64,000 bases of DNA from Bradyrhizobium sp. CSS354 (GTDB taxonomy: Bacteria > Pseudomonadota > Alphaproteobacteria > Rhizobiales > Xanthobacteraceae). Of this stretch, positions 47,480 through 56,367 are shown one piece after another (positions within the stretch are counted from its first letter, which is position 1; each line of letters opens with the position of its first letter). The position numbers and the translations under genes were made by a program. The notes under the pieces are model-generated. The model did not search any database. It worked only from the letters and a program-made list of their open reading frames with translations, and was not told the origin of the DNA. Location: NCBI RefSeq assembly GCF_029051725.1, contig NZ_JAACFU010000021.1, positions 1 to 64,000 of the forward strand. The letters run 5' to 3'.

Positions 47480-48040
47480 TAATGAACGAGCCCGGAGGCT
47501 CGTTCTTGCTCGTAATGTCTCGGGTTTGTACGCGCCCCGGCTGCGATCTCTGGTCCGGACACCAGCAGGATCGGCGTCGCTTGTCAGCGGCGCCGAGGGG
47601 ACGAAAGAGGCCGGCACAAGAGAGCCTCGCCGACACGACTGAATCCGAATGGACGCGCGGCAAAGGCCATCGTCTTTGCGCGCTGACGGGAGGAGAACCA
47701 CTGTTGCCGGCCGACGATCATCTCCTGCAAGCGCCTGAGACTCTCGGGTTCCTCACCGTGATCGAGACGAACGGCAGGCTGCGGGTCCCGGCCGGCGTCG
47801 ACTGGATTTGCCTCAGCCGAAATCCAAGGCCGCGGTGGCGATGACTCGCGGACACGAACTCAAACTTGAATCCGCGGCCAGAGCCCTGTCGGACCGGTTC
47901 GAGGAGGGGAATTTCGGCAATTTCCCGCTTCAACGATGGACTACCCCCCGACGAGGCCGACCAGACGCGGCAGGCCGTCGCGTACTGCCTGGCTCATTCG
48001 AAATGGAAACTCAGGTGCAAGCCCACAAACATCCGGCATC
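47480..48040 (+). pseudogene. queE (7-carboxy-7-deazaguanine synthase) remnant
   Basis: Plus-strand frames give GCDLWSGHQQDRR (family GCNLWSGRExDR), then LTGGEPLLPADDHLLQAPE and IETNGRLRVPAGVDWICLS, then GHELKLE and in another frame QTRQAVAYCLAHSKWKL. These are the ordered blocks of the radical SAM enzyme QueE in queuosine synthesis. Frameshifts separate them and the radical SAM CxxxCxxC region is not recognisable, so the gene is dead. Confidence 0.75.
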
Positions 48041-48248
48041 AGATGAAGATACTCGCTATCTTCTTGTGCGTTGCCGTCAGCGCCTCCTCGATCTCCGCGC
48101 GCATTTCGCGCCGCCTGTCGTCTGGTCACTGACCGCTCGGGGCCTCTGCGGTTGTCGATTCCGATTATCGGCGCGCCGACTGGCGTGCTTCTGTTTCTTC
48201 AGCCCGGTGCTCATGCCGCTGTGGCAGATGCGCGGCGGTCACGCCATC

Positions 48249-48401
48249 ATGCGCCATCTCGCGATCGCGAAAATCGATCTGAAGACGGTGGCGGCGATGT
48301 CCGACTGGGACATACTGCTTATTCCGGGTGTCGGTCACAAGAACCTAGCGCAGATCAGGACGTGGCTCGCGATGGCCATCGAAGAGGAGAAGAGGGGATG
48401 A
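48249..48401 (+). CDS. Small hypothetical protein coupled to the next gene
   Basis: The product has about 50 residues: RHLAIAKIDLKTVAAMSDWD then LLIPGVGHKNLAQIRTWLAM. The frame is open further upstream (ATG at 48228 or earlier), so the start is uncertain. Its TGA overlaps the ATG of the next gene, indicating translational coupling. The sequence looks like a folded helical domain (a helix-hairpin-helix-like GVGHKNLAQI). I do not recognise the family. Confidence 0.45.
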   Translation: MRHLAIAKIDLKTVAAMSDWDILLIPGVGHKNLAQIRTWLAMAIEEEKRG

Positions 48402-48847
48402 TAATAGACCGCGAGCGCCTGCTCAAGTTTCTGAGGCTCACGGAGTCCAACCACGACGGCGAGGCCATCGCCGCCCTGCGCATGGCCAACAAGCTGATAC
48501 GCTCCGCAGGCAAGACGTGGGAGGATGTCGTGGCCGGCGTCGCGGCTCCGGCGCCCAAGTCCTACGGCTCCCCCGCCCCGACCGACTACCGAACTCCGCC
48601 GAGCAAGCGCGGGACGAGGCAGTACGGCAGGGCCGATCCGCGGAGGCCGAGGACCGAGGCCAAGAAGATATACGACGACAACATCGGAACCTATCTCAAG
48701 GACTTGACCAAGCGCAGACACGACCCGAGCACCGTCATGTTTCTAGCGTCGCTGTCCGAGCACTACGAGGCGAAGGGCTACCTGACCGAGCCGCAGTACG
48801 AGACTGTGATGCGAATGCACGACAGGAAGCGCGGCAAGTCAACCTAG
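48398..48847 (+). CDS. Hypothetical protein, DUF2786-like N-terminus
   Basis: The product has 149 residues from MIIDRERLLKFLRLTESNHD. A good ribosome site (AGAGGGG) lies directly before the ATG. The N-terminal 40 residues (NHDGEAIAALRMANKLIRSA) resemble DUF2786. A proline-rich linker (KSYGSPAPTDYRTPPSKRG) follows, then a helical C-terminal domain (VMFLASLSEHYEAKGYLTEP). Proteins of this kind occur on phages and integrative elements. It overlaps the preceding small gene by four bases, suggesting a two-gene unit of foreign origin inserted after the dead queE. Confidence 0.65.
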   Translation: MIIDRERLLKFLRLTESNHDGEAIAALRMANKLIRSAGKTWEDVVAGVAAPAPKSYGSPAPTDYRTPPSKRGTRQYGRADPRRPRTEAKKIYDDNIGTYLKDLTKRRHDPSTVMFLASLSEHYEAKGYLTEPQYETVMRMHDRKRGKST

Positions 48848-48884
48848 AGGTTCTAGTCAGCGTTTTCTTAGTCTAATCATATCA

Positions 48885-49840
48885 GGCGGCGTCGGCGAGT
48901 TTGTAGGACCAGTTATGGACGACGGGATGGCGATCGACGTCCTCGATTCCGGCCATGATGCGCTCCTTGAGTTCATACTTTGATGTAACCCGGATATGAC
49001 GCAGGACGGAACGGGCGAACTTGGAGGAGAAGCCCTCGATGAGGTTGAGCCAGGAGCCGTGCTTGGGCGAAGGTAAACTGGAAGCGGCCTGCCGGTCGTG
49101 TGTCGAGCCAGGCTCTGGTTTCTCTCGATATGTGGGCGGAATGATTATCGAGGATCAACTTGATCGCGGTCCTGGCCGGATAGGCGGCATTGAGGAATGC
49201 TATGAACTCTCGGCTGCGGTGGGGGTCTTTGACGTGCGCGTGGACCTTCCCGGTGAGCAGGTCAATCCCCGCCAACAGGCTGAGCGTGCCGTGACGTTTG
49301 TACTCATGATCGCGGGCGAAGGTCGCATGCACGCCCGGCACTGGCCGGCAGATCCGGCGCTGTCGTTGCGATGGCCTGTATCCCCGGCTTTTCATCGTAG
49401 GAGACGATCGCGACCGGTTTGTCCGACGTCTTCGACCGGGCGGCTTTTTTTCAGGATCTGGACCTCGCGATAGACATACAGAACCTCCGCCATCTTCTGC
49501 TCGAACTCGACGTCGCGGTTTTCAAGATAGTAGCGCACTTTGTGCGACTTGATTTCCTCCGGACCGAGAAGCTTGCACACCGTGCCCTGAACCAGACGGG
49601 CGAGACATTCATGTCCGGCCTCTGGTCCGTGCTCGCGGGCATGGCGGGCCAACAGCCGCGTCGTCCACAACTCGTGCGGATAACCATGCTCCTTGGCCTT
49701 GTCGCACGCCAGAGACACCAGCCAGGCCTTGGCCGCCGGCGTGATCACCGGCTCCTTGCCCAGTCGCGGGCGCTCGTCGAGCGCCGACAGCGCGCCATCG
49801 GCCGCCTAAGAAGCTCGATCGCCATTGCCTGAACGAAGTC
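48885..49840 (-). mobile_element. Decayed IS630-family insertion sequence
   Basis: From the N-terminal side, minus-strand frames give AWLVSLACDKAKEHGYPHEL, VRYYLENRDVEFEQKMAEVL, then in another frame YKRHGTLSLLAGIDLLTGKV and LILDNHSAHISRETRAWLDT, the IS630 DDE region. A third frame at about 49080-48890 holds the conserved tail (SKFARSVLRHIRVTSKYELK). At least two frameshifts make it inactive. Confidence 0.8.
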
Positions 49841-50670
49841 CCGGCACTGGAAAATCCGACGGCGGAAAACAGCGCACATCTGGATCTGGGAGCGCACGAA
49901 ACCGCGCCTTGCGCAACTCTCGAGCGTTAGGGTCTATGAGACGACGGATTGTTGGGCGGAGTATGACGGACACAATCGCTGAATTCAGCACTCATTTGGG
50001 AGATCGCGGTGACCCAGTCTGCAGTCGTCCTCTTTTCGGGCGGTCAGTATTCCACGACTGTGTCGCATCGGCGCCATCGCGCTAGAACCATCGCGTTACC
50101 AAGATTGTCGGACTGTGATGACAACGCTGTCCGAAAAACGGTCCGATGGAAAGCCAAAAGCAATGGGTTTTGGTCTATTTAGCATCGAACTGACGGATGA
50201 GAAATCGCGGCGCAACTCATCGGAGGCCTCTTGTTTAGCGAAGGATGAACCCGCCGTCTCAGGACACGCTGTGTTAGGCCGCCTCTGATGGCGTTTCGGA
50301 ACAATCGGGCCGCGCAACTTCTGCCGCGAACTGTACAGTTTTTCTTGGATGATACGTCATAACGGAATGCAGCCCGGCATCGTAGTGTGACCGCGAACAC
50401 GAGCGCCAGACCGCCTTCACCGATGGTCATGGATTTTGAGATGGATGGCTAACTCATGCGGATTCTCTTTCGAAAGAAACACAGCGCCAGAAACCACATT
50501 CAACCCTTCGCGGGGAGTTGATTGAAATCAAGGTCAGTGAATTTCTGTTAATGTAAAGCAGCCGCTGGTCGGAGAGCGATATAAACCGCTCGCGCTCCGC
50601 GCAGCGCGCGCGGCAACCACCGCTTCCTTAAAATTGCATAGCTCAAGTCGACGGGTTTGCGGACGGCCTA
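49841..50670. other. Gap without recognisable gene
   Basis: About 830 bases between the IS630 remnant and the CBS gene. Only short frames without motifs; no promoter match. Confidence 0.35.
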
Positions 50671-51072
50671 TCAGTCGCACGCGGTCGCCTTGAGTGCGGC
50701 GATGACGTCCTCACGGGCGATGATTCCGACCAGCTTCTGGCGGCTGTTGAGCACGATGACGCTCCTGATGCGGTGCTCGACCATGATCTGGAGCACGCGC
50801 GTCAACTTGGTATCGGGACTGACATAGATGAATTCAGGTGTCATGACGTCGCCGACCTTGCGGCTCATCAGATCGTGATAGCGCGGCAGCATCTGGCGCG
50901 GCGTGAAGACGAAGCACTTCAGAATGTCGAATTTGGTGACGATGCCGACGACCTGCCTGTCATCCTCGACCGGATAGGAGTTGAAATCGTCGCGCTCGAA
51001 CATCTCGCTGAGTTCGAGCAGGTCGAGATACCGGCTCTGTGGAGCTGGTCCGGAGGATATATTGGCGGTCAC
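50671..51072 (-). CDS. CBS-domain protein, probably 5' truncated
   Basis: The product has 133 residues. LSEMFERDDFNSYPVEDDRQ, VVGIVTKFDILKCF and VGDVMTPEFIYVSPDTKLTR, IRSVIVLNSRQKLVGIIARE form most of a CBS pair that would bind an adenosine ligand. The family normally begins with another 40-60 residues including a VMTxxVI block. Here the first 20 residues (TANISSGPAPQSRYLDL) are antisense to an outer-membrane-protein fragment, indicating a rearrangement junction near 51030. The protein may be non-functional. Confidence 0.65.
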   Translation of the reverse strand: MTANISSGPAPQSRYLDLLELSEMFERDDFNSYPVEDDRQVVGIVTKFDILKCFVFTPRQMLPRYHDLMSRKVGDVMTPEFIYVSPDTKLTRVLQIMVEHRIRSVIVLNSRQKLVGIIAREDVIAALKATACD

Positions 51073-51450
51073 GCCGGCGCGTGGTTACGGCCAAAAATCC
51101 TTCAGTAATCCCTGAGGTCCCTCGGTCTATGGCGGCGGCGTCGATACTCCTGTGTTCCTGGCGGGCGGCCAGATCGGTTACAACTGGCAGAAGAATAGCT
51201 GGGTGTTTGGCCTCAAACTCACGGCCAGCAGTGCTGTCTTCAACAGCACAAATACCCGCCTCGCCGCCGCCAGCATAGTACTGAGCGCAAACTGCAAGGC
51301 GAATCCAAACGTCTTTGTTACCGGAGCCGGTCGCCTCGCCCCTTTGGCGCGCAGGGCAACACGCTGGCCTACCTCAACGGAGGCGTGGCTTGGCAAAACG
51401 ACTGAAGCGCCGTCATCAATAACAACGAGTTTGGCCAATGTCGGCGACGG
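51035..51450 (+). pseudogene. Outer membrane beta-barrel protein fragment
   Basis: The plus strand reads WSWSGGYIGGHAGAW, the mature start of Omp25/31-type porins, then in another frame VYGGGVDTPVFLAGGQIGYN and WQKNSWVFGLKLTASSAVF, then GAQGNTLAYLNGGVAWQND. Two or more frameshifts and the missing signal sequence and C-terminus show it is a remnant. Confidence 0.7.
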
Positions 51451-51504
51451 CGCGCTCGACTTCTACAAGTCGCTCGACGAGGTCTTTCCCCGCACACGCC
51501 ACCA

Positions 51505-51960
51505 TAATGCTGGGTGCACAAGACCGTGAACGTCCTAGAAAACGGTCCCACTCCCGGTGCAGGCCACCATGAGAAGGATTTGCGCGAGGTCTATTGGGCG
51601 CGAACCGAGCGTCCGCCGAAGCGGCGACCGACGTCTTCGCCGAGACGCATTGCGCCAAGTACGGCCGGGCGGTCGAACGCCTGGTCAAGGATCGCGACGC
51701 GCGCTGGCCTTCTACGATTTTCTTGCCGCGCATTGGGCATCACTTGCGCCTCACCAATTCCATCGAGCGCGTGTTCGCCACCAAGCGATACAGGACCGTG
51801 CGGACGAAGGGCTCCTTGTCGCCAACCACCGCCAGGCCGATGGTGTTCAAGCTGGTGATCGCCACATCGAGGACCTGGCGGCGGCTCAAAGGCACAAATC
51901 CGTTGCCGAACGTCGTCGCAATCGTCGGATTCAACGACGGCATTGAGATTGAGACATTTT
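51505..51960 (+). pseudogene. IS256-family transposase, C-terminal half remnant
   Basis: Plus-strand frames give CTRP then KDLREVYWA, ASAEAATDVFAE, KYGRAVERLVKDRDA, then NSIERVFATKRYRTVRTKGS and VFKLVIATSRTWRRLKGTNP. These are the C-terminal blocks of IS256-family transposases. Frame changes and a missing N-terminal half make it dead. It overlaps the end of the metalloprotease-like gene region only in non-coding sequence. Confidence 0.75.
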
Positions 51961-52013
51961 TTCTCACTGGGCGATGGATGCTCGACAGTCCCCCCGATCG
52001 TGCACGCGTTTCG

Positions 52014-52535
52014 CTAAACGCCCCCTGACATTCGATCCAGTTCGTCCGCAACCAGCTTCTCGGCATTAAAGTTCTCGTTGGACTGACAAAATACCTCCTC
52101 GGCGGTGTAAGCCATGGACTCTAGCGGACTTTGCCGATACCCATGTTTCTCCAATCCATCGGCGTACGTCGCGAGAAACCTTTCAGGACCAAGCAATCGC
52201 CACTGTACAACATGGACTAATTCATGAAAGTGGAGCCGCTCACTCGACGCAGAGCGACGCTTTACGAAGAATGTGTCCAGGTACGTGATACCGTCGTAAT
52301 CGCCGTTTTCAAATTCGGCGAACTGGCTGAGTCCTAGAGATGATAGTGGCGGCATCGGAACCCGTTCGACAACGGCAACCTTGGTCGACGATAAGAGATT
52401 TCTGCTGAAGTATTGCGACAGTCTCGGGAATCCAAGCGAACTTACGATTCTTACTTCGTTCGAATGTGCTTGTAGTGTTTGATGAATCCAACCGATTAAG
52501 GGAGGGTATAGTGCTTGGAACTGTTGCGGCGTCAT
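52014..52535 (-). CDS. Small HExxH metalloprotease-like protein
   Basis: The product has 173 residues from MTPQQFQALYPPLIGW. A zinc-protease-like HELVH motif is at residues 104-108 (RLHFHELVHVVQWRLLG), and a downstream SPLESMAYTAEE could provide the third metal ligand. There is no signal peptide. The pattern resembles DUF4157-like minimal metallopeptidases, but substrate and role are unknown. The frame appears intact among IS remnants. It is preceded by an AT-rich stretch (52620-52690) that may hold its promoter. Confidence 0.65.
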   Translation of the reverse strand: MTPQQFQALYPPLIGWIHQTLQAHSNEVRIVSSLGFPRLSQYFSRNLLSSTKVAVVERVPMPPLSSLGLSQFAEFENGDYDGITYLDTFFVKRRSASSERLHFHELVHVVQWRLLGPERFLATYADGLEKHGYRQSPLESMAYTAEEVFCQSNENFNAEKLVADELDRMSGGV

Positions 52536-52689
52536 GCGCGCTTTCCCCGATTTTGGAGTTTGGGAGACTCGATCAAACCTAGCATAAAGCTATACGCGCC
52601 GCCTCTTGGAGCTTCCCCTTCATTTTAAAGGTGCATTCCCCTACTGCTTATTCTTAATATAGATATAGGTCTCATTCATCGGGTCTCAT

Positions 52690-53047
52690 TAATAGAGGAG
52701 CGGACATTTTTGTCTGCGCCAGAGCGGACCTAACGTACCTTTCTGGACCGGACATTTTTATGCGGTCTGAACCGGACATCGGAAGTCACCGTGAAATACA
52801 CTTCATAGATGTTCGTCTTGCCGAGACCTCGTCTCTGGATCGTGAGCAGCCCATTTTCTTCTAGGGCCTTGAGGTTTCGACGGACACTTCGCTCCTCAAT
52901 CCGTAGATCTTCGGGAAGAACGGCGTCGTCCGGGAAAGCAGTAGTCGTTCTGCCAAGCATATGAAAGCAGCATGGCGAATGCCATCTTGTCGCGGGAGTG
53001 AGCTTCTTAGATTTAAGAAGGAAGTTCGGCACCTGCGTGAAGCCCAT
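52690..53047 (-). pseudogene. Plasmid replication-type helix-turn-helix protein, frame-scrambled
   Basis: The minus strand reads MGFTQVPNFLLKSKKLTP and later ERSVRRNLKALEENGLLTIQ and RRGLGKTNIYEVYF, matching RepA/primosome-like HTH proteins of plasmids and integrative elements. Between them about 22 codons are out of frame; the neighbouring frame holds the expected RDKMAFAMLLSYAWQNDYCF. Two compensating single-base changes therefore leave an open frame with a scrambled centre. After VYF another frame continues MSGSDRIKMSGPER, a repeated KMS tail. Confidence 0.65.
52698..52780. repeat. Short direct repeats of CGGACATTTTT
   Basis: GCGGACATTTTTGT, CCGGACATTTTTATG and CCGGACATC occur in the same orientation within about 80 bases. 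On the minus strand they encode the repeated KMS-type tail of the replication-type protein. They could also be iteron-like, but the coding explanation suffices. Confidence 0.5.
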
Positions 53048-53149
53048 TATCGACGCCGCATCCGCGCCATTCAGGATGATGTGAGTATGTCGTCGATCGG
53101 CCGCGAATCCATCCCTGAAATTATACGCTATGTGCGGACTGCGTTGCTG

Positions 53150-53620
53150 TTTTATCCCTTGCTCTGCGGTTCCTGTTCGGATGTCGCGAATGATGTCTGC
53201 GCTCGGCGCGCCCAACAACGGCGTGAGCATTTTCTGAAGCCCCGGCGATCAGGTGATTTGTCTCTCGAGCACGTTCGGTCAACTCGCCTATCTTCTTATC
53301 CTTGACTACGACCTGTCCACGCAAAAGCTCAAGTTCACCTTAAAGGCGTCCGACTAGCGCCTCGTCGGGGCTAGTTGCGACCTGTCGCGACTGGTCGTCG
53401 GTGGTTGCGCGACTAGCCTTAGGAGGATCATCTTCTCTTTGTGTGACGACAGTTGTCGCGACCTGTCGCGGCTCACGAGTCGTGACCGGTCGCACCTCTT
53501 TAATGTATGCAATGTGCTTCGCGACGGAGGTCGGGGTGATGACATACTTCTCGCCGAACTGTCTTTCCATTCGGGGCAGTCGAGATGGCCTTTCGCGCAA
53601 TACCTCTCTGGATCGCACCA
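53150..53620 (-). pseudogene. Plasmid-type DNA-binding protein remnant
   Basis: The minus strand reads RMERQFGEKYVITPTSVAKH, IAYIKEVRPVTTREPRQVAT, then after an in-frame TAA at 53340 GELELLRGQVVVKDKKIGEL and TERARETNHLIAG, and after a frameshift LQKMLTPLLGAPSADIIRD. This arrangement (N-terminal DNA-binding part, then coiled coil, then MLTPLLG) is known from plasmid and integrative-element proteins of unknown function. The nonsense codon and frameshift show decay. It lies just upstream of the replication-type remnant. Confidence 0.55.
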
Positions 53621-53839
53621 GTCGTAGGGGATGAGGCCCGCATTGGCGATCGTTATCCTGTCGGCTGCCCCTCCCCGGCTTTGGCTTTCGGCATTGGCGC
53701 CTGGTTCACCTTTTCCCGGCTGCCTTCTTGATCTGCGGACTTGGTCCATTTGAAGGGTTTCGCATTTCTGTTGTGCAATCGATGAAGGTACGGATCGGCC
53801 TCTAGTTATCTGACCGACGACGCTTGCACAATCCACCCT

Positions 53840-54019
53840 TCGGCCCTCGAGGGCACCGTCGATCGTGAACACGGCAAAGCTCCATGAGCTCGATCCGTAG
53901 GCCTACCTCGCCGACGTGCTGGAGCGCATGTGTCCGGGCGAACCAAGAGCTATCAGCTGCACGAACTGCTCGCCTGGAACTGGAAGGCGGCGCACCAGCG
54001 CACCGCACAGATCGCCCCA
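53840..54019 (+). pseudogene. IS66-family TnpC C-terminal remnant
   Basis: Plus-strand frames give AKLHELDP, AYLADVLERM and, after a shift, SYQLHELLAWNWKAAHQRTA ending at the TGA of 54020. These are the last conserved blocks of IS66 TnpC. The rest of the element is missing to the left. Confidence 0.65.
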
Positions 54020-54670
54020 TGAGCCCGCGTCGTCACAAGGCTTCGTCGTCGATGGCGGCCGCCGCGATGCCCCTTGCGGAGCTCGATCGGTGGCTGCAGG
54101 CTCGCGTCGATCGGCATCCTGCAGCCACCAGCATCCCCATGATCGACGGCTATGTCGCCGCGATCGTGGCCGGACCGGTGTCGATGAGTCCGCTCGACTG
54201 GATCTGTCCGCTGCTCGCCATCGATGCCGATGCTTTCAACCACGGCGACACCCCGGAGTTCGCGGCGCTCTCCGCTATCGCGCTGCGCCATTACGACATC
54301 AGCAACGTCCTTACGACCGCGCCCGACCAGTTCGAGCCGATGCACCGGCGCAAACCCAATGGCGACGTCGATCTGCGACCCTGGTGTCAGGGATTCTACG
54401 CCGCGATGCGGCTCAGGCTGCCGGCGTGGGCGCCGTTGCTGGACGCCGGCAACGTCAATCACGGCCTGGTTCTGCCCATCCTGCTGCACTGTCGCGACGA
54501 TCAGGGCCATCCACTGCTCGGACTGCCACCGAGGGACCCCGAGACCGGCCACTTTCTCCGTAACGTCGATATTCCAGCAGCTGTCGAGGACGCGCCAATA
54601 CTGGATGCCGATCCGCTACGCACGCCCCCTGATCGCCGCAGACGTGGGAGCTCATACCGGTTACGATTGA
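54019..54670 (+). pseudogene. UPF0149 passenger gene of IS66, frameshifted near its end
   Basis: From the ATG at 54019 (SPRRHKASSSMAAAAMPLAE) the frame encodes a UPF0149/YecA-like domain: IPMIDGYVAAIVAGPVSMSP, FEPMHRRKPNGDVDLRPWCQ, GFYAAMRLRLPAWAPLL. Genes of this type often ride behind tnpC in rhizobial IS66 elements. Near 54585 a one-base shift occurs: the expected ending RQYWMPIRYAR lies in the next frame, which stops at 54670. The shifted original frame stays open and runs into the effector gene, giving an artificial 827-codon frame. Confidence 0.7.
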
Positions 54671-54741
54671 CCATTGAGAGCCGCGGGGCCGGCTCGTTTC
54701 TTGCGAATGTGGCGATGCATTACTTCACGAGCGACGGCCTC

Positions 54742-54769
54742 GTCAGGTTTTCGAAAGCCTGCCCGAGTA
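54742..54769 (+). promoter_or_regulatory. tts box (TtsI binding site)
   Basis: The 28 bases start GTCAGGTTTTCGAAAGC and continue TGCCCGAGTA-like, matching the rhizobial tts box consensus at 19 of 23 defined positions, including the core TCGAAAGC. It lies 36 bases before the ATG at 54805. TtsI activates type III secretion genes and effectors in response to flavonoids. Confidence 0.8.
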
Positions 54770-54804
54770 AGGTTGCTCAGGTGATTTGTAAACGTGAGGC
54801 TGGA

Positions 54805-56367
54805 ATGGACCCGCACAATTTTGACTCATTCAATGTGAGAGGTTGGCCGCAGGTTGAGCCTCCTGTCTCGCACGAGCCTGAAGTGAGCGACGTCGGCCAA
54901 GGGGCCTTTGAGCAGCAATTGCACCAGGCGCGCCTAGCCGGTGTCGCGATGCCCGATCGGGGGCCGCGCGGTGGCCTCCGTCCCAATGTGTCTAGCGACG
55001 GCCAGCAGTCCCCCAATGGGCTGATGGGTGCAATCGCCAGGAGCGACATCCTGCCAAGCGAGGAGCTCCTCATCAACGATGAGCGTGATGCAGCTGGGTT
55101 GAGAGCAGCGAAGAGGCCGAGGACCACAAACAATCCACAAGCGGCTGCCATTGAGCGGCAGCCGAGCGAGATCGCCAATTTAGGTGAAGATGGTGGAGCA
55201 ATGCCGCCATCTTCGGCGCTGCGGCCGGCTCAGTCAACGGGGGTTGTGATACGGCACGACAGGCGGCCTCTTTATTCCGAGGATGCTCCCGCGATTTCGG
55301 GGCTTGGGGAGGCCCTCATCAAGGACGGGAGCGCCAAAGTCACTGCCGAGCGGTATGTAAGTTCTCTTGTTGGCTTTAGCCGCTGGCTCTTCGCAAAAAA
55401 GAAACTGAGCATTGTTGCTCGGCTCGACAGTAATTCGCTGAATGGCAGTGACGTGCCCGAGTACATCGGAAAGGGTGATCCCAGGCTCCTCACTAGGGCA
55501 TTAGACCATCTCCGGACCTTGCGGTCAGGAGCCGCGCCGATCATACGGCGCGCCAAGCTGAATCTTCACGCCTTGAACGTGGCCCTCATCAATCCCGAAG
55601 AGGCGGCAGTGATGGAGCGGAGGCGCGTCGGCGCCACCGCTGCGAAGCACAGCGGGTCGCAGGAAGCTGACACTCGACGAGAGGAGCTTCAGGGACGGCG
55701 GGATAATCAATCCGCCCCGTCGGCTTTCGTCCAAGAGCACGTCGCGTTCTATCCACAGCAGATTGCTCCGGAGGAGCTTCGGCGAGTGCTGGATCATCTG
55801 AATGATCAATCCATCCCGTCCCCAGTCTCCGTCCCTTCAGCGGAGCTTGAGCGACTGGAAAGGGACTTGCATGACGAGCTTCGCGGACGACAGGACGATC
55901 ACGCTGCCCAGTCGCTCTCCGTCGATCCAGAAGAGTTTACTTTCAATCCAGAGCAGTTCTCTCCAGGCGAGCTTCAGCGAATGCTGGATGATCGATCCAT
56001 CCCGTCACCAGTCCCCGCCGGTCCAGAGTACTTCGCTCTAGATCTTGAGCAGTTCTCTCCGAAGGAGATTTGGCGGCTACTGAATGCTGATGAACCCGCG
56101 CCGTTGGGAGTGGCATCTAGTTCAAGCCCGGCAGATCGGTCGGCTTGCGAGCCGGGTCCGCTGCCGAATCTATCAATGTACCTCCCCCTGGACTTCCAGC
56201 ACGGCCCCCAATGGGCGTCGGAAGACTTCATGCAAGGAATGCACTTGCATAACCTGCTGCCGAGTGCGTCTCAGCCGGAGACAAAGTTTCGTCTCAACGG
56301 CGTGAACTACGCGGCAACATTAGGGCCGGCAGGCCATGAGGATCAGGTGTTTCTGCGGCTAACATAA
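54805..56367 (+). CDS. Type III effector-like protein with repeated FSPxEL units
   Basis: The product has 520 residues from MDPHNFDSFNVRGWPQVEP, chosen because the tts box lies 36 bases upstream; the frame is open further back only by chance. Residues 1-160 are disordered and polar, as in secretion signals. Residues 165-250 (LGEALIKDGSAKVTAERYVS, FSRWLFAKKKLSIVARLDSN) resemble the core found in several Bradyrhizobium effectors of the NopBW/Bel2-5 type. Three degenerate repeats follow (FYPQQIAPEELRRVLD, FNPEQFSPGELQRMLDD, LDLEQFSPKEIWRLLN). The C-terminus (FRLNGVNYAATLGPAGHEDQ) matches the usual end of those effectors. No ULP1 protease domain is seen. It is probably injected into host cells. 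Confidence 0.75.
   Translation: MDPHNFDSFNVRGWPQVEPPVSHEPEVSDVGQGAFEQQLHQARLAGVAMPDRGPRGGLRPNVSSDGQQSPNGLMGAIARSDILPSEELLINDERDAAGLRAAKRPRTTNNPQAAAIERQPSEIANLGEDGGAMPPSSALRPAQSTGVVIRHDRRPLYSEDAPAISGLGEALIKDGSAKVTAERYVSSLVGFSRWLFAKKKLSIVARLDSNSLNGSDVPEYIGKGDPRLLTRALDHLRTLRSGAAPIIRRAKLNLHALNVALINPEEAAVMERRRVGATAAKHSGSQEADTRREELQGRRDNQSAPSAFVQEHVAFYPQQIAPEELRRVLDHLNDQSIPSPVSVPSAELERLERDLHDELRGRQDDHAAQSLSVDPEEFTFNPEQFSPGELQRMLDDRSIPSPVPAGPEYFALDLEQFSPKEIWRLLNADEPAPLGVASSSSPADRSACEPGPLPNLSMYLPLDFQHGPQWASEDFMQGMHLHNLLPSASQPETKFRLNGVNYAATLGPAGHEDQVFLRLT

Noticed and set aside
47112..47663. A 183-codon minus-strand frame
   Set aside because: It is antisense to the queE remnant and shows no conserved motif.
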